Notes: generated from the letters alone by a model not told the origin. Counted from the first letter of the stretch, positions 11,417 to 22,909 are shown. The stretch is 64,000 nucleotides of DNA from an uncultured Gammaproteobacteria bacterium (GCA_913058345.1 CAJXQR010000004.1:62001-126000); one strand, 5' to 3'. Program-made: numbers and translations.

Positions 11417-11686
11417 GTGGCCAATTCACCCCAAGCACGAAAACGCGCCAAACAGAACGAAAATCGACGCCAGCACAACGCCAGCTTGCGCTCTATGGCT
11501 CGCACCTACTTGAAAAAAGTGATTGCCGCCATCGAATCGGGTGATGTTGAAGCAGCCAAGGCAGCCTACGCCACTGCAGTACCCATTATCGACCGCGTTG
11601 CCGACAAAGGTGGCGTTATGCACAAAAACAAAGCAGCACGGCATAAAAGTCGCCTTAACGCAAAAATTAAAGCGATGTCTGCTTAA
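11417..11686 (+). CDS. rpsT: 30S ribosomal protein S20
   Basis: An 89-aa, strongly basic protein starting [18 protein letters not shown] and ending in a Lys/Arg-rich helix ([21 protein letters not shown]), the typical S20 pattern; it binds 16S rRNA in the body of the 30S subunit. The start is GTG, with ACGGAG placed 8 nt upstream. Non-ATG starts are usual for rpsT (TTG in E. coli), where they take part in feedback control of translation. In E. coli rpsT neighbours ribF/ileS; here that cluster is 37 kb away. Two terminators follow. Confidence 0.97.
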   Translation: MANSPQARKRAKQNENRRQHNASLRSMARTYLKKVIAAIESGDVEAAKAAYATAVPIIDRVADKGGVMHKNKAARHKSRLNAKIKAMSA

Positions 11687-11814
11687 AGCCAATTTACGGC
11701 TTTTCTAGCTCTGCAACTGTAACGCCCCATTAATTAAGTACCAATAGTCAGGGCGTCACTCGCAAATCGATAAAACTGAAACTCCCTCACCTAAGCGTGA
11801 TATTTTCAGCTTAC

Positions 11815-11846
11815 AATAAACCCCGCTCCTAGGAGTGGGGTTTATT
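11815..11846. terminator. Bidirectional intrinsic terminator after rpsT
   Basis: A 32-bp near-perfect inverted repeat: AATAAACCCC (11815-11824) pairs with GGGGTTTATT (11837-11846) and the centre CTCCTAGGAG is itself a palindrome. The A and T tracts make it work in both directions, between rpsT and the convergent crotonase gene. Confidence 0.85.
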
Positions 11847-11907
11847 GCTTCTAAAAGCGTTTAATTTAAACTGTTCAGACCACGCTTTATAAAATACCAA
11901 CTACAAA

Positions 11908-11935
11908 AAAAACCGCGTTAAATAACGCGGTTTTT
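11908..11935. terminator. Second bidirectional intrinsic terminator
   Basis: AAAAACCGCGTTA (11908-11920), a two-base loop, then TAACGCGGTTTTT (11923-11935): a 13-bp perfect stem with A/T tails on both sides. It lies 60 bp from the previous terminator and about 57 bp before the crotonase stop, so it likely serves that minus-strand gene and backs up rpsT termination. The rest of the 305-bp gap holds nothing else I recognise. Confidence 0.85.
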
Positions 11936-11991
11936 CGGGACTATTGCTATTTCTACTTAAAGCCTTCGGTCGTAATAGCGAACACTATTGA

Positions 11992-12795
11992 TTAACCTTT
12001 CTTGGCAGAAGGAAAAACCGCAGGGCGTTTTTCTTTCACTGCGGCGATACCTTCAGCAGCATCTTCACCGAGGAAACAGAGCATTTCCATACGCAGTGAG
12101 TTGTCGAAGATGGGGGCAGCCATTTGCATCCAACCGTTGAGGGTAGACTTGGTGCCGCGAATAGCTTGCTGACTACCGGCGGCTAACTTGTCGGCGATGT
12201 CCATCGCTTTAGGTAACACCTCTTCGGGCGGCAAGCACAGACTTACCATACCCATACGCTCGGCTTCAACACCACTAATAAACTCGGCTGTCATCAGGTA
12301 GTATTTGGCTTTTGACATACCGCAAAGCAGAGGCCAGATAATGGCAGCATGGTCACCGGCACCAACACCAAGTTTGACGTGACCATCGGTAAATTTAGCG
12401 GTTTCAGACATCACGCTAATATCAGCCATCAGAGCAACAGCCAGACCTGCACCCACAGCGACACCATTAATAGCAGAGATAACAGGTTTTTCGAGAGCCA
12501 GTAAGCGATAGACGATATCCGCAGCCTCTTTCTGAATCCTTTGTACGCCTGCCGCATCACCCACCTGACCTTCAACCCAGTTCAAGTCACCACCGGCGGA
12601 GAATGCCTTACCGGCACCCGTGACAACGACAACATTGGTGTCATCATCGGCTGCAACGGTGTCCCAAACCTGGGTCAGCTCCCAATGCAAACGTGCATTA
12701 GTGGCGTTCATTACCTCAGGGCGATTGATGGTAATGGTCAATACACCGTTAGGCTTAAGATCAAACAGCAGATGTTGGTAATCTGAATATTCCAT
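11992..12795 (-). CDS. Crotonase-superfamily (enoyl-CoA hydratase/isomerase-like) protein lacking the usual catalytic Glu pair
   Basis: A 267-aa crotonase-fold protein. The two oxyanion-hole segments are present (KAFSAGGDL at 63-71 and NGVAVGAGLAVALMAD at 110-125), so it should bind an acyl-CoA thioester. Aligning by eye with mitochondrial enoyl-CoA hydratase, the positions of both catalytic glutamates are changed: Ala119 in GAGLAVALMAD and His139 in DGHVKLG. A normal hydratase reaction is therefore doubtful; isomerase, hydrolase or other crotonase chemistry is possible. The start ATG has AGAGGA upstream. It follows the AhpD-like gene by 82 bp, and the two may share the greA transcript. Confidence 0.85.
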   Translation of the reverse strand: MEYSDYQHLLFDLKPNGVLTITINRPEVMNATNARLHWELTQVWDTVAADDDTNVVVVTGAGKAFSAGGDLNWVEGQVGDAAGVQRIQKEAADIVYRLLALEKPVISAINGVAVGAGLAVALMADISVMSETAKFTDGHVKLGVGAGDHAAIIWPLLCGMSKAKYYLMTAEFISGVEAERMGMVSLCLPPEEVLPKAMDIADKLAAGSQQAIRGTKSTLNGWMQMAAPIFDNSLRMEMLCFLGEDAAEGIAAVKEKRPAVFPSAKKG

Positions 12796-12877
12796 GGTAT
12801 TTCCTCTATAAGGACTTTTTTGTGGACGGCCAACCCGTGGCGGCCTGGCAAATGGTGAGCTGGTAGGCCAAATTCGA

Positions 12878-13441
12878 CTAACGCACCAGATCGGGATCGA
12901 GGGTCATACCCTCATCGAGCTGAACACCGAGGGTGTTCAAGGCCATCGACACCAGATTGTACTGCCCGGCGGTAAAAACGATGTCCATAATTTGTTGGGT
13001 ATTGTAGTACTTGCACAGCCCTTGCCAGGTCTCATTACTGATAAAGGCGTCACCATGAAGTTCGTCGGTGGCTTTAATCAAGAGGGCTTCGTTTTCTTGC
13101 CAGTGGGCGGCGTCGGCCCCTTGCTTGATGAACTCCATTTCTTCATCGCTCATGCCGCACTCTTTACCAATCACGACATGCTGGCCCCACTCATAGCCCG
13201 ACTTACACAGCCAGCCGATACGCAAGATAACAATTTCTCGGTCGCGCAGAGTAATCTCTGATTTACCCATAATGTGGTTGGCAAAAACCATCCAGCGCTT
13301 AGCCAGACCCGCATGATTGGCGAGGGTTTTAAAAATATTCAGCACCCGGCCGCCCATTTGGGCTTTACCCAGGGCTTCTCTCTGAGCGTCATTCCAGGCT
13401 TCAACCGGTATTGGCTCTACCCGTGGTGTCTTCATTCGCAT
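12878..13441 (-). CDS. Carboxymuconolactone decarboxylase / AhpD-like family protein
   Basis: A 187-aa all-alpha protein of the carboxymuconolactone-decarboxylase fold. The core segment REIVILRIGWLCKSGYEWGQH (68-88, His at 88) is diagnostic. The redox CxxC of true AhpD is missing: only Cys79 remains and EWxxH replaces it, so a peroxidase role in the AhpD manner is unlikely. Members of this EWxxH type are common near fatty-acid or aromatic catabolism genes, and the next gene is a crotonase. No substrate can be inferred. It lies 51 bp after greA. Confidence 0.85.
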   Translation of the reverse strand: MRMKTPRVEPIPVEAWNDAQREALGKAQMGGRVLNIFKTLANHAGLAKRWMVFANHIMGKSEITLRDREIVILRIGWLCKSGYEWGQHVVIGKECGMSDEEMEFIKQGADAAHWQENEALLIKATDELHGDAFISNETWQGLCKYYNTQQIMDIVFTAGQYNLVSMALNTLGVQLDEGMTLDPDLVR

Positions 13442-13492
13442 CGCATTTTCCCCTTTAAATGATAACTGGCGCGCCGTTGACAGTTGCTTTAG

Positions 13493-13969
13493 CTAGCCAT
13501 GAGTAACATTATCAATTTCGTATTCAACCTCGCCCGAGGGGGTTTTCACGACCACCACATCGCCAATCTCCTTACCAATTAGCGCCCGAGCAATCGGCGA
13601 CTGGTAGGAAATCTTACTCTGTTTGATATCCGATTCGTCATCACCAACAATGGTGTAGGTAACCGAAGCATCGCTGTCGAGATTAATAATGGTCACCGTG
13701 ACGCCAAAAATGACTTTGTCACCCTCAGGGATTTTACTCACATCGATGACCTGAGCGTGGCTGAGCTTGCCCTCAATTTCTTGAATACGCCCCTCAGTAA
13801 AACTCTGCTGCTCACGCGCAGCATGATATTCGGCATTTTCTTTCAGATCACCGTGGGCACGAGCTTCAGCAATCGCCTCGACGATGCGCGGGCGCTGCAC
13901 TTTCTTTAAATCTTCAAGTTCAGCCCGCAATGCCGCTTCGCCCGACACTGTCATTGGTACTTTATTCAT
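13493..13969 (-). CDS. greA: GreA, transcript cleavage factor
   Basis: A 158-aa protein of standard GreA length. It has the N-terminal coiled-coil finger that enters the RNA polymerase secondary channel ([37 protein letters not shown], with the acidic tip around DLKENAEY) and the C-terminal FKBP-like domain ([29 protein letters not shown]). It rescues backtracked RNA polymerase by stimulating RNA cleavage. The ATG overlaps the carB stop (ATGA), so it is coupled to carB, as in Pseudomonas. Confidence 0.98.
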   Translation of the reverse strand: MNKVPMTVSGEAALRAELEDLKKVQRPRIVEAIAEARAHGDLKENAEYHAAREQQSFTEGRIQEIEGKLSHAQVIDVSKIPEGDKVIFGVTVTIINLDSDASVTYTIVGDDESDIKQSKISYQSPIARALIGKEIGDVVVVKTPSGEVEYEIDNVTHG

Positions 13970-16900
13970 ACTAAAAAACCTTCGTGAAGTTGCTGGAGTA
14001 CCCGCACACGCATCTCACCTTGATGGCGCAAGGCCATACAAACCGCGTTGCCGCCAGCCAGGGTGGTCGTGTAGTAAACGCCATTGGCTTCGGCACTGGA
14101 GCGAATAGTCGAGGAGGCTTCAATCGCTGCACGACCTTCAGTGGTGTTGACGATCAAATCAATTTTGCCGTTTTTAATCATATCGACAATGTGGGGCCGA
14201 CCCTGCTTCACCTTGTTAACAATTTCTACCTCAAGGCCGGCATCGAGAAGCAACTGGCCACTGCCCCGTGTCGAGACCAGCTTGAAACCCAGCTCAGCCA
14301 GTTGCCTGGCAATCCCGACCATCTCACCTTTGTCGCGCTCACGCACACTGATAAAGGCAGTGCCCTCGCTGGGAATTTCATCGCCTGCACCGAGCTGCGC
14401 TTTGGCATAAGCCTCGGCAAAGGTCTCACCGATACCCATTACCTCGCCCGTCGATTTCATCTCTGGACCGAGAATGGGATCGATACCCGGGAATTTATTA
14501 AAGGGGAACACCGCCTCTTTAACACTGAAGTGCTTCGGCACAATCTCTTTAGTGAAACCCTGGCTCGCCAGCGTTTGCCCAGCCATACAGCGGGCTGCAA
14601 TTTTAGCCAACGATGCGCCAATACACTTGGAGACAAAAGGCACGGTGCGTGAAGCCCGCGGATTGACTTCAATCACGTATATTTTTTCGTCCTGCCAGGC
14701 CAATTGCACGTTCATCAGGCCTTTAACACCCAGTTCGCGGGCCATAGCTTTGACCACCGCTTTCATCTCTTCCTGCACATCGGCGGGCAAACTGTAAGGC
14801 GGCAGTGAGCAGGCCGAATCACCGGAGTGAATACCCGCCTGTTCGATATGCTGCATCAGCGCCCCAATCACGACCTCTTCACCGTCGGAGACCGCATCGA
14901 TGTCCAGTTCAATAGCGGAGGAGAGAAAGTAGTCGAGTAAGACGGGCGACTCATCCGACACCTGTACCGCTTCGCGCATATAGCGGTTTAGTTCGTCCTC
15001 GCCATAAACAATTTCCATCGCTCGACCGCCGAGCACGTAGGAGGGCCGCACGACGAGTGGATAACCAATAGCGGCAGCCTTCTCAACGGCAGCTTCGACA
15101 GAGCGGACCGTGGCATTGGGCGGCTGCAACAGGCCGAGCTTTTCAATCATTTGCTGGAAGCGCTCACGGTCTTCCGCTCGGTCAATGGCGTCGGGTGTGG
15201 TGCCAATAATTGGTACACCTTCAGCGGCAAGGGCATTGGCTAACTTCAGAGGCGTTTGACCACCAAATTGCACAATCACACCCACTGGCTTTTCTAGGGC
15301 GACAATTTCCAGTACATCTTCGAGGGTTACCGATTCAAAATAGAGGCGGTCTGAGGTGTCGTAATCCGTTGAAACCGTTTCGGGATTACAGTTAACCATA
15401 ATGGTTTCGTAGCCGTCTTCACGCATGGCCAAGGCGGCGTGCACACAGCAATAGTCAAACTCAATACCCTGACCAATGCGGTTGGGGCCGCCGCCGAGCA
15501 CCAGAATTTTATCCCGGTCAGAGGGTGCCGCCTCGCACTCCTCTTCATAGGTAGAGTACATATAGGCGGTATCGGTAGCGAACTCAGCCGCACAGGTATC
15601 GACCCGTTTATAAACAGGCTTAATACCGAGTTCGCGACGGCGTGCTCTCACATCGGCCTCACTCACACCGAGTAAAGCGCCAATGCGTTTGTCGGCGAAA
15701 CCCTTGCGCTTAAGGGCATACATCGTCGTTTCATCGAGACCGTCCAACTCATAACCTGCAAGGCTTTGTTCAATCTGTACCAGCTCGGCAATTTGCACTA
15801 AAAACCAGCGGTCAATTTTAGTCAGCTCAAACACGTCCTCCAGGCTCATTCCCGCTCTAAAAGCATCGGCTAAATACCAGATGCGTTCGGGTTGGGCTGA
15901 GGCAAGCTGCCCACGAATAATCCCTTCAGCGCCATCGCTGGCCGGATTAACATGGGGATCGAAACCGGCAACGTCCACCTCCAGGCCACGCAGAGCTTTC
16001 TGCATCGACTCCTGAAAAGTGCGACCTATGGCCATCACCTCACCCACCGATTTCATTTGCGTGGTGAGTACGGGGTTGGCTTTGCTAAATTTTTCAAAAG
16101 CAAAGCGCGGTATTTTAGTGACCACGTAGTCAATGCTTGGCTCAAACGAGGCCGGGGTGGCGCCACCGGTAATATCGTTTTGCAGCTCATCAAGGGTGTA
16201 GCCAACCGCTAATTTGGCCGCGATTTTAGCAATAGGGAAACCCGTCGCTTTTGAGGCCAACGCCGATGAACGGGACACCCGTGGGTTCATCTCAATCACC
16301 ACCAGACGGCCATCCGCCGGGTTGACGCCAAACTGCACGTTGGAGCCACCGGTTTCAACGCCAATTTCCCGCAACACGGCCACCGAAGCGTTACGCATCA
16401 ACTGATATTCTTTATCCGTCAGGGTTTGCGCCGGAGCCACGGTAATGGAGTCGCCCGTGTGAATACCCATGGGGTCGAAGTTTTCGATTGAACAGATAAT
16501 GATGCAATTGTCATTTTTGTCTCGCACCACCTCCATTTCATATTCTTTCCAACCAATCAGCGACTCATCAATTAACAGCTCGTTGGTCGGTGACAGGTCG
16601 AGACCGCGCTTACAAATATCTTCAAATTCTTCACCATTGTAGGCGATACCACCGCCTGAGCCGCCCATCGTAAAGGATGGGCGAATAATACAGGGATAGC
16701 CAAACTGGTCTGGCACCTGCAGCGCTTCTTCCAGGCTGTGGACAATATAGGAGCGTGGCGTTTCAAGACCAATGGCCTTCATCGCCTTGTCGAAACGTTC
16801 TCTATCTTCGGCCTTGTCAATCGCGTCACTGCTGGCACCAATCAACTCGACGCCAAACTGTTCGAGCACGCCTTCACGAGCCAGATCGAGAGCGCAATTT

Positions 16901-17187
16901 AAGGCGGTCTGCCCACCCATGGTCGGCAAAATGGCGTCAGGCCGTTCCTGCTCAATGATCTTTGCCACCGTGCGCCACTCAACGGGCTCAATATAGGTGG
17001 CATCGGCCATCGCCGGGTCAGTCATGATCGTCGCCGGATTCGAGTTCACCAGTACTACCCGGTAGCCCTCTTCACGCAGCGCTTTACACGCCTGAGCGCC
17101 GGAGTAGTCGAACTCACAGGCCTGACCAATCACAATCGGGCCGGCACCGAGAATCAAAATACTGTGTAAGTCACTGCGTTTTGGCAT
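13966..17187 (-). CDS. carB: Carbamoyl-phosphate synthase, large subunit
   Basis: A 1073-aa protein of full family length. It has two homologous ATP-grasp halves (each opening with a [20 protein letters not shown] or [19 protein letters not shown] nucleotide site and carrying [19 protein letters not shown] or [16 protein letters not shown]) and the C-terminal MGS-like allosteric domain. It makes carbamoyl phosphate from bicarbonate, ammonia delivered by CarA and two ATP, feeding arginine and pyrimidine synthesis. It follows carA by 33 bp of untranslated sequence and overlaps greA. Confidence 0.98.
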   Translation of the reverse strand: MPKRSDLHSILILGAGPIVIGQACEFDYSGAQACKALREEGYRVVLVNSNPATIMTDPAMADATYIEPVEWRTVAKIIEQERPDAILPTMGGQTALNCALDLAREGVLEQFGVELIGASSDAIDKAEDRERFDKAMKAIGLETPRSYIVHSLEEALQVPDQFGYPCIIRPSFTMGGSGGGIAYNGEEFEDICKRGLDLSPTNELLIDESLIGWKEYEMEVVRDKNDNCIIICSIENFDPMGIHTGDSITVAPAQTLTDKEYQLMRNASVAVLREIGVETGGSNVQFGVNPADGRLVVIEMNPRVSRSSALASKATGFPIAKIAAKLAVGYTLDELQNDITGGATPASFEPSIDYVVTKIPRFAFEKFSKANPVLTTQMKSVGEVMAIGRTFQESMQKALRGLEVDVAGFDPHVNPASDGAEGIIRGQLASAQPERIWYLADAFRAGMSLEDVFELTKIDRWFLVQIAELVQIEQSLAGYELDGLDETTMYALKRKGFADKRIGALLGVSEADVRARRRELGIKPVYKRVDTCAAEFATDTAYMYSTYEEECEAAPSDRDKILVLGGGPNRIGQGIEFDYCCVHAALAMREDGYETIMVNCNPETVSTDYDTSDRLYFESVTLEDVLEIVALEKPVGVIVQFGGQTPLKLANALAAEGVPIIGTTPDAIDRAEDRERFQQMIEKLGLLQPPNATVRSVEAAVEKAAAIGYPLVVRPSYVLGGRAMEIVYGEDELNRYMREAVQVSDESPVLLDYFLSSAIELDIDAVSDGEEVVIGALMQHIEQAGIHSGDSACSLPPYSLPADVQEEMKAVVKAMARELGVKGLMNVQLAWQDEKIYVIEVNPRASRTVPFVSKCIGASLAKIAARCMAGQTLASQGFTKEIVPKHFSVKEAVFPFNKFPGIDPILGPEMKSTGEVMGIGETFAEAYAKAQLGAGDEIPSEGTAFISVRERDKGEMVGIARQLAELGFKLVSTRGSGQLLLDAGLEVEIVNKVKQGRPHIVDMIKNGKIDLIVNTTEGRAAIEASSTIRSSAEANGVYYTTTLAGGNAVCMALRHQGEMRVRVLQQLHEGFLV

Positions 17188-17227
17188 AAGTGTTTATCGC
17201 GTCTATCTAAGAGGCCTCAATGAGGGC

Positions 17228-18394
17228 CTATGTATTGGAAGAGTGTTGAGACATCAAATCAAAAAAATGATCAAACAAGGGCGCTGCATCGTGGGGACCG
17301 GGGCTTGCTTCTGGATGACCCTGAAAACTAAACGCCGGTTTATCCGTGCGATGGATACCCTGCAAAGAACCATCAAATAGCGAGCGGTAAGTCGCACGTA
17401 AATTATCCGGCAAGCTCTGCTCGTCAACGGCAAAACAGTGATTCTGACTGGTAATTAGTACCGTTTTATCGTCAAGGTTTTGCACGGGGTGATTGGCCCC
17501 GTGGTGACCGAACTTCATTTTCAAGGTCGTGGCACCCGAAGCTAAGGCCAATAGCTGGTGACCCAGGCAAATGCCAAACAAGGGGATACCGGCTTCAAGC
17601 AGTTCTTGAATGGCAGCAATGGCGTAGTCGCAGGGCTCTGGGTCGCCCGGGCCGTTAGACAGAAAGACACCATCGGGCTCCATGGCCATCACCGCAGCCG
17701 CAGGAGTTTGAGCCGGTACAACATGCAACTCGCAATCGCGATCTACTAGCATACGCAAAATGTTGCGTTTGACACCGAAATCGTAGGCAACGACTTTATA
17801 GGGAGAAGACTTTGGGGAGGCGCTTGATGTCACAGGCTGAGCTATCGCACTCGCCAGTTGCCACGAGCCTTCGCTCCAGGTGTAGGGCTTACTAACGGCG
17901 ACTTCTTTCGCCAGATCCATACCCTTCAAACCGACAAATTCTTGCGCAGCCGCTAAGGCCTGTTCGACATTGACATCCCCCGCCATCAGACAGCCGCTCT
18001 GTGCGCCTTTGCTCCGCAGCAAGCGCGTCAACTTGCGGGTATCAATATCGGCAATACCAACAATGCCCCGTGCTTTCAAATAGTCATCAAGGCTTTGTTC
18101 GCTGCGAAAGCTGCTCACTAACAGCGGCAGGTCGCGAATCACCAAACCTGCTGCCCAAATCTCCGTTGACTCTTCATCGTCATCATTAACACCCACATTG
18201 CCGATATGAGGGTAAGTCAGAGTCACGATTTGGCGCGCGTAGGAAGGATCAGTAAGAATTTCCTGATATCCGGTTAAGGCCGTATTAAAGACCACTTCGC
18301 CACTTGAGATGCCTTCGGCACCAATAGAAGTCCCTTTAAAAACAGTACCATCCGCAAGTACGAGAATGGCGGGGCGACGGGCAGGCAGATTCAA
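17228..18394 (-). CDS. carA: Carbamoyl-phosphate synthase, small (glutaminase) subunit
   Basis: A 388-aa class I glutamine amidotransferase subunit. The nucleophile lies in [12 protein letters not shown] (Cys near 276), with the His/Glu pair in [13 protein letters not shown], and the N-terminal domain includes [16 protein letters not shown]. It hydrolyses glutamine and channels ammonia to CarB. I place the start at TTG 18394: GAGGAG is 6 nt upstream, and the resulting N-terminus is close to other CarA proteins. The frame stays open to a TTG at 18412, but the ribosome site lies inside that extension. An unusual leader precedes the gene (see 18495-18630). Confidence 0.95.
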   Translation of the reverse strand: MNLPARRPAILVLADGTVFKGTSIGAEGISSGEVVFNTALTGYQEILTDPSYARQIVTLTYPHIGNVGVNDDDEESTEIWAAGLVIRDLPLLVSSFRSEQSLDDYLKARGIVGIADIDTRKLTRLLRSKGAQSGCLMAGDVNVEQALAAAQEFVGLKGMDLAKEVAVSKPYTWSEGSWQLASAIAQPVTSSASPKSSPYKVVAYDFGVKRNILRMLVDRDCELHVVPAQTPAAAVMAMEPDGVFLSNGPGDPEPCDYAIAAIQELLEAGIPLFGICLGHQLLALASGATTLKMKFGHHGANHPVQNLDDKTVLITSQNHCFAVDEQSLPDNLRATYRSLFDGSLQGIHRTDKPAFSFQGHPEASPGPHDAAPLFDHFFDLMSQHSSNT

Positions 18395-18494
18395 TACAGA
18401 CTCCTCTATCAACGAAAATGAACGAAACGAGACAACCTGCCGGTAACGATTAGTGCTTGGACCTGTACAAGTAAAACGACTTTTCTATGGCTGT

Positions 18495-18529
18495 AAAAAA
18501 ACGAGATGAACCAGTCGTTCCATCTCGTT
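18495..18529 (-). terminator. Intrinsic terminator in the carAB leader (possible attenuator)
   Basis: On the minus strand AACGAGATGGAAC / GTTCATCTCGTT forms a stem of 12 pairs with one bulged base and a 5-nt loop, followed directly by seven T (18501-18495). It sits about 100 bp upstream of the carA start and about 70 nt downstream of the expected transcription start, and 230 bp beyond the dapB stop. This spacing fits premature termination in the carAB leader better than termination of dapB, but both are possible. Confidence 0.8.
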
Positions 18530-18601
18530 GAATTAGCGCATTCGTTAGGTCATTTCACCTCTTAGATACAGGTCCTCCGGGCAGTGGAAACCTGAGGCGG
18601 A

Positions 18602-18630
18602 ATTTTAGGAGATTATGGCCATTGTGTCTA
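18602..18630 (-). promoter_or_regulatory. Sigma-70-type promoter of the carAB leader
   Basis: TAGACA (18630-18625) and TAAAAT (18607-18602) separated by 17 bp on the minus strand, matching the -35 and -10 consensus at 5/6 each. Transcription would start near 18595, giving a leader of about 200 nt before carA. The early leader holds AGGT and ACCT blocks repeated twice each, which can pair in mutually exclusive ways, and two two-codon reading frames (Met-Thr-stop at 18553, Met-Arg-stop at 18541) just before the terminator. The rest of the 18395-18758 gap shows nothing else clear. Confidence 0.65.
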
Positions 18631-18758
18631 GCACCAAGCTTCACCTATCTGAAATGAATCCGAGCAAACAGGCGAACAAACAACGGCCCTATTGGAGGTG
18701 ACTGATATACAACCAAACCGCTTCCCTAACACCACTCGATCACTCTTCCAACCCCCAG

Positions 18759-19583
<825 letters not shown>

Positions 19584-19634
19584 TCACTGTCAGTGCTTTT
19601 AGTCGTACTAAGGTTAGTGGTGCATCGGCGCTCG

Positions 19635-20744
19635 CTAAGCACTAAAACTATCAAAGAAATTTTTCACGCCTTTAAACCAGGAGGTGCGCTGAGGCGAGTG
19701 TTTATCGTGGTGCAGTGATTCGTTCAGCTCTCGGATTAATTCTTTCTGCTTAGAATTAAGCTTAATCGGTGTCTCAACCGTCACTCTGCATAGCAGGTCA
19801 CCTGGCCCGCCACCGCGCACGGGAGCAACACCCTTACCGCGCATACGGAACAGCTTGCCTGTCTGTGTCTCAGGGGGGATTTTCAGCTTAACGCGACCAT
19901 CCAACGTCGGTACCTCCAACTCACCACCCAGCGCTGCATCGGCAAAGCCAATTGGCACTTCGCAGTAAAGGTTGGCGCCGTCACGCTGGAAGATGGCGTG
20001 GTCGCGCACCACAATCTGCACATAGAGGTCACCCGATGGACCGCCGCCGGGCGCCGCCTCTCCCTCGCCCGAGAGACGAATACGGTCGCCGGTATCAACA
20101 CCGGCCGGTACTTTCACCGATAGGGTTTTTTGTTCTTCAATCTGGCCACTGCCGTAGCACTTGCCACAGGGGTCGGCAATTATTTTGCCACGACCGCGAC
20201 ACTGGGGGCAGGTTTGCTGTACGGAGAAAAAACCCTGAGAAACGCGCACCTGACCAGCACCATGACAAGTGGTGCAGGTGATGGGCGAAGTACCCTTGCG
20301 CGCACCACTACCATTACATTCACCACAGTTAACCTTAACGGGCACGCGAATAGTGGTCTTGGTGCCCCTGGCAGCCTCTTCAAGATCGAGCTGTAAGTCG
20401 TAGCGTAAATCAGCACCGCGAGCCGGACCTCGACCACGGCCGCCACCACCAAAGATATCACCGAAGACATCACCAAAGACGTCACCAAAACCGCCGCCAC
20501 CCCCAGCACCAGCCTGAGCGTTGACACCCTCATGGCCATAACGGTCATAGGCAGCGCGTTTCTGTTCGTCAGACAACACTTCATAGGCCTCGCTGGCCTC
20601 TTTAAATTTTTTCTCGGCACTGACATCACCAGGGTTTCTATCCGGGTGATGCTTCATCGCAACTCGACGATAAGCTTTTTTAATATCCTTCGCATCCGAG
20701 TCTTCCGACACGCCTAGTACTTCGTAGTAATCCCGCTTCGCCAT
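19635..20744 (-). CDS. dnaJ: DnaJ, Hsp40 co-chaperone
   Basis: A 369-aa class A J-protein: J domain with HPD near 33-35, a Gly/Phe-rich linker ([24 protein letters not shown]), four CxxCxGxG zinc repeats ([32 protein letters not shown]) and the two beta-sandwich substrate domains. It delivers unfolded clients to DnaK and stimulates its ATPase. It follows dnaK by 123 bp that contain a hairpin terminator, which could lower DnaJ relative to DnaK. Confidence 0.98.
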   Translation of the reverse strand: MAKRDYYEVLGVSEDSDAKDIKKAYRRVAMKHHPDRNPGDVSAEKKFKEASEAYEVLSDEQKRAAYDRYGHEGVNAQAGAGGGGGFGDVFGDVFGDIFGGGGRGRGPARGADLRYDLQLDLEEAARGTKTTIRVPVKVNCGECNGSGARKGTSPITCTTCHGAGQVRVSQGFFSVQQTCPQCRGRGKIIADPCGKCYGSGQIEEQKTLSVKVPAGVDTGDRIRLSGEGEAAPGGGPSGDLYVQIVVRDHAIFQRDGANLYCEVPIGFADAALGGELEVPTLDGRVKLKIPPETQTGKLFRMRGKGVAPVRGGGPGDLLCRVTVETPIKLNSKQKELIRELNESLHHDKHSPQRTSWFKGVKNFFDSFSA

Positions 20745-20795
20745 AATTCACTCATTCATTTATTACTGCGCCAAGTTGTTACTGCACCACTCAGC

Positions 20796-20827
20796 ACAAA
20801 ACGCAGGGGTTTAAACCTGCGTTTTGT
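20796..20827 (-). terminator. Hairpin terminator between dnaK and dnaJ
   Basis: ACAAAACGCAGG (20796-20807) pairs with CCTGCGTTTTGT (20816-20827) around an 8-nt loop: a 12-bp perfect stem with only TTTT on its exit side on the minus strand. The short T tract suggests partial termination, letting some transcripts read on into dnaJ. Confidence 0.65.
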
Positions 20828-20867
20828 AACGGCACTTAATGCCGGGTTATTTCATCCGAATAAACGG

Positions 20868-22796
20868 CTATTTTGAGTCTTTCTCGTCCACCTCTTCAAA
20901 CTCAGCGTCGACAACATCATCGCCGTTGTCAGCAGCTTCTCCACTCGCATCGCCCGCATCACCCGCCTGTGCCTGCTCAGCGTCGGCATACATCTTCTGC
21001 GCCAGACCACCAGAGATTTCAGAGAGCTTCGCCGCTGCCGCATCAATGGCTTCTTTGTCGTCACCTTTAACCGCTTCTTCGACGTTTTTAATAGCCTCTT
21101 CAATCTGGCCTTTATCTTCGTCAGTCGCTTTGTCACCGGCTTCGTCAAGAGTTTTCTGTGCCGCATGAGCGAGGCCGTCGGCGGTATTACGCGCCTGAGC
21201 CAACTCTTCAAACTTGCGATCGCTATCGGCATTAGCCTCAGCATCCTTAACCATTTTCTCGATTTCATCATCAGACAAACCGGAACTGGCTTTGATAATA
21301 ATGGATTGCTCTTTGCCGGTTGCCTTGTCTTTCGCCGACACATTCAGGATACCGTTGGCATCAATGTCAAAAGACACTTCAATTTGTGGCACGCCCCGTG
21401 GCGCGGGGGGAATATCGGCCAGATCAAAACGGCCCAGGGATTTATTGCCCGCTGCTTGCTTGCGCTCGCCCTGAACAACGTGAATGGTCACGGCGCCCTG
21501 GTTGTCATCAGCCGTGGAAAAAATCTGCGACTTATTCGTTGGGATGGTAGTGTTTTTTTCGATGACGGGGGTGGCGACACCACCCATGGTTTCAATCCCT
21601 AGCGTTAAGGGAGTAACGTCCAGGAGAAGCACGTCGGTAACATCGCCAGACAACACGGCACCTTGAATCGCTGCGCCCACGGCAACGGCTTCATCAGGGT
21701 TAACATCGCGACGTGGTTCTTTACCGAAAAAGTCACTGACTTTTTTCTGTACCAGCGGCATGCGCGTCTGGCCACCGACCAAAATCACATCGCTAATATC
21801 AGCGGCCGACATACCAGCATCTTTCAAGGCCGTCTTGAGTGGCACTAGTGAGCGCTCGACCAGATCTTCAACCAATGACTCTAATTTAGACTGCGTTAAT
21901 TTTACAACCAGGTGCTTGGGACCCGTGGCATCGGCAGTGATATAGGGCAGGTTGACTTCGGTTTGCTGCGCGGAAGACAGGGCAATTTTCGCGCTCTCAG
22001 CCGCCTCCTTCAGGCGCTGCATGGCCAGGGGGTCACCCTTGAGGTCTACGGAGTTGTCCTTCTTGAATTCGTCAGCAAGATATTCGATTAAACGCATGTC
22101 GAAATCTTCACCACCGAGAAAGGTGTCGCCATTGGTCGACAGCACTTCAAACTGGGTTTCACCATCAACATCGGCAATTTCAATAATAGAGATATCGAAA
22201 GTACCACCACCGAGGTCGTAAACAGCCACCACCTGATCGCCACTCGTACTGTCCATACCGTAAGCCAGTGCCGCCGCAGTGGGTTCGTTGATGATACGCT
22301 TGACATCGAGTCCCGCGAGTTTACCGGCATCTTTAGTTGCCTGACGCTGAGAATCGTTAAAGTATGCAGGAACCGTGATTACCGCTTCGCTGACACTCTC
22401 ACCGAGATAATCCTCAGCGGTTTTTTTCATTTTGCTGAGAACTTCAGCAGAGATCTGTGGCGGAGCTTTTTGCTCACCATTGATTTCAACCCAGGCATCA
22501 CCGTTATCAGCCTTGACGATGGAATAAGGCACCATAGCAATATCTTTTTGCACCACATCATCTTCAAAACGACGGCCAATCAAGCGCTTAACAGCGAACA
22601 AGGTTTTGGTTGGATTAGTCACTGACTGGCGTTTCGCCGACTGCCCGACCAGTGTTTCACCTTCTTCTGTGTAGGCGACAACCGAAGGAGTGGTACGTCC
22701 ACCCTCTGAATTCTCAATAACTTTGGGCTTGTCACCCTCCATGACGGCAACACAAGAATTCGTTGTGCCCAAATCAATTCCAATAATCTTTCCCAT
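20868..22796 (-). CDS. dnaK: DnaK, Hsp70 chaperone
   Basis: A 642-aa Hsp70. The nucleotide-binding domain starts [15 protein letters not shown] and includes [12 protein letters not shown] and [11 protein letters not shown]; the linker [18 protein letters not shown] leads to the substrate-binding domain and an acidic C-terminal tail ([16 protein letters not shown]). It is the ATP-driven folding chaperone of the GrpE-DnaK-DnaJ system. The ATG at 22796 is chosen over a TTG five codons upstream because TTGGAG sits 8-9 nt before it. It lies 113 bp after grpE. Confidence 0.98.
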   Translation of the reverse strand: MGKIIGIDLGTTNSCVAVMEGDKPKVIENSEGGRTTPSVVAYTEEGETLVGQSAKRQSVTNPTKTLFAVKRLIGRRFEDDVVQKDIAMVPYSIVKADNGDAWVEINGEQKAPPQISAEVLSKMKKTAEDYLGESVSEAVITVPAYFNDSQRQATKDAGKLAGLDVKRIINEPTAAALAYGMDSTSGDQVVAVYDLGGGTFDISIIEIADVDGETQFEVLSTNGDTFLGGEDFDMRLIEYLADEFKKDNSVDLKGDPLAMQRLKEAAESAKIALSSAQQTEVNLPYITADATGPKHLVVKLTQSKLESLVEDLVERSLVPLKTALKDAGMSAADISDVILVGGQTRMPLVQKKVSDFFGKEPRRDVNPDEAVAVGAAIQGAVLSGDVTDVLLLDVTPLTLGIETMGGVATPVIEKNTTIPTNKSQIFSTADDNQGAVTIHVVQGERKQAAGNKSLGRFDLADIPPAPRGVPQIEVSFDIDANGILNVSAKDKATGKEQSIIIKASSGLSDDEIEKMVKDAEANADSDRKFEELAQARNTADGLAHAAQKTLDEAGDKATDEDKGQIEEAIKNVEEAVKGDDKEAIDAAAAKLSEISGGLAQKMYADAEQAQAGDAGDASGEAADNGDDVVDAEFEEVDEKDSK

Positions 22797-22860
22797 GCCT
22801 GTTTTCTCCAAACCACAAATCGTTAATTTCGTTAAATCAAGTACAGCACTGCTATGCGCT

Positions 22861-22890
22861 TATATATTGTCCCAAGATTGATAAATTCAA
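22861..22890 (-). promoter_or_regulatory. Possible internal promoter upstream of dnaK
   Basis: TTGAAT (22890-22885), an 18-bp spacer and TATATA (22866-22861) on the minus strand, in the 113-bp grpE-dnaK gap. It would give dnaK a second transcript independent of the heat-shock promoter before grpE. The match is by eye only. Confidence 0.35.
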
Positions 22891-22909
22891 CCCTGCAACA
22901 GGGGAATTA

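Noticed and set aside
18395-18412. carA start at TTG 18412
   Set aside because: The GAGGAG ribosome site lies inside this extension and points to TTG 18394.
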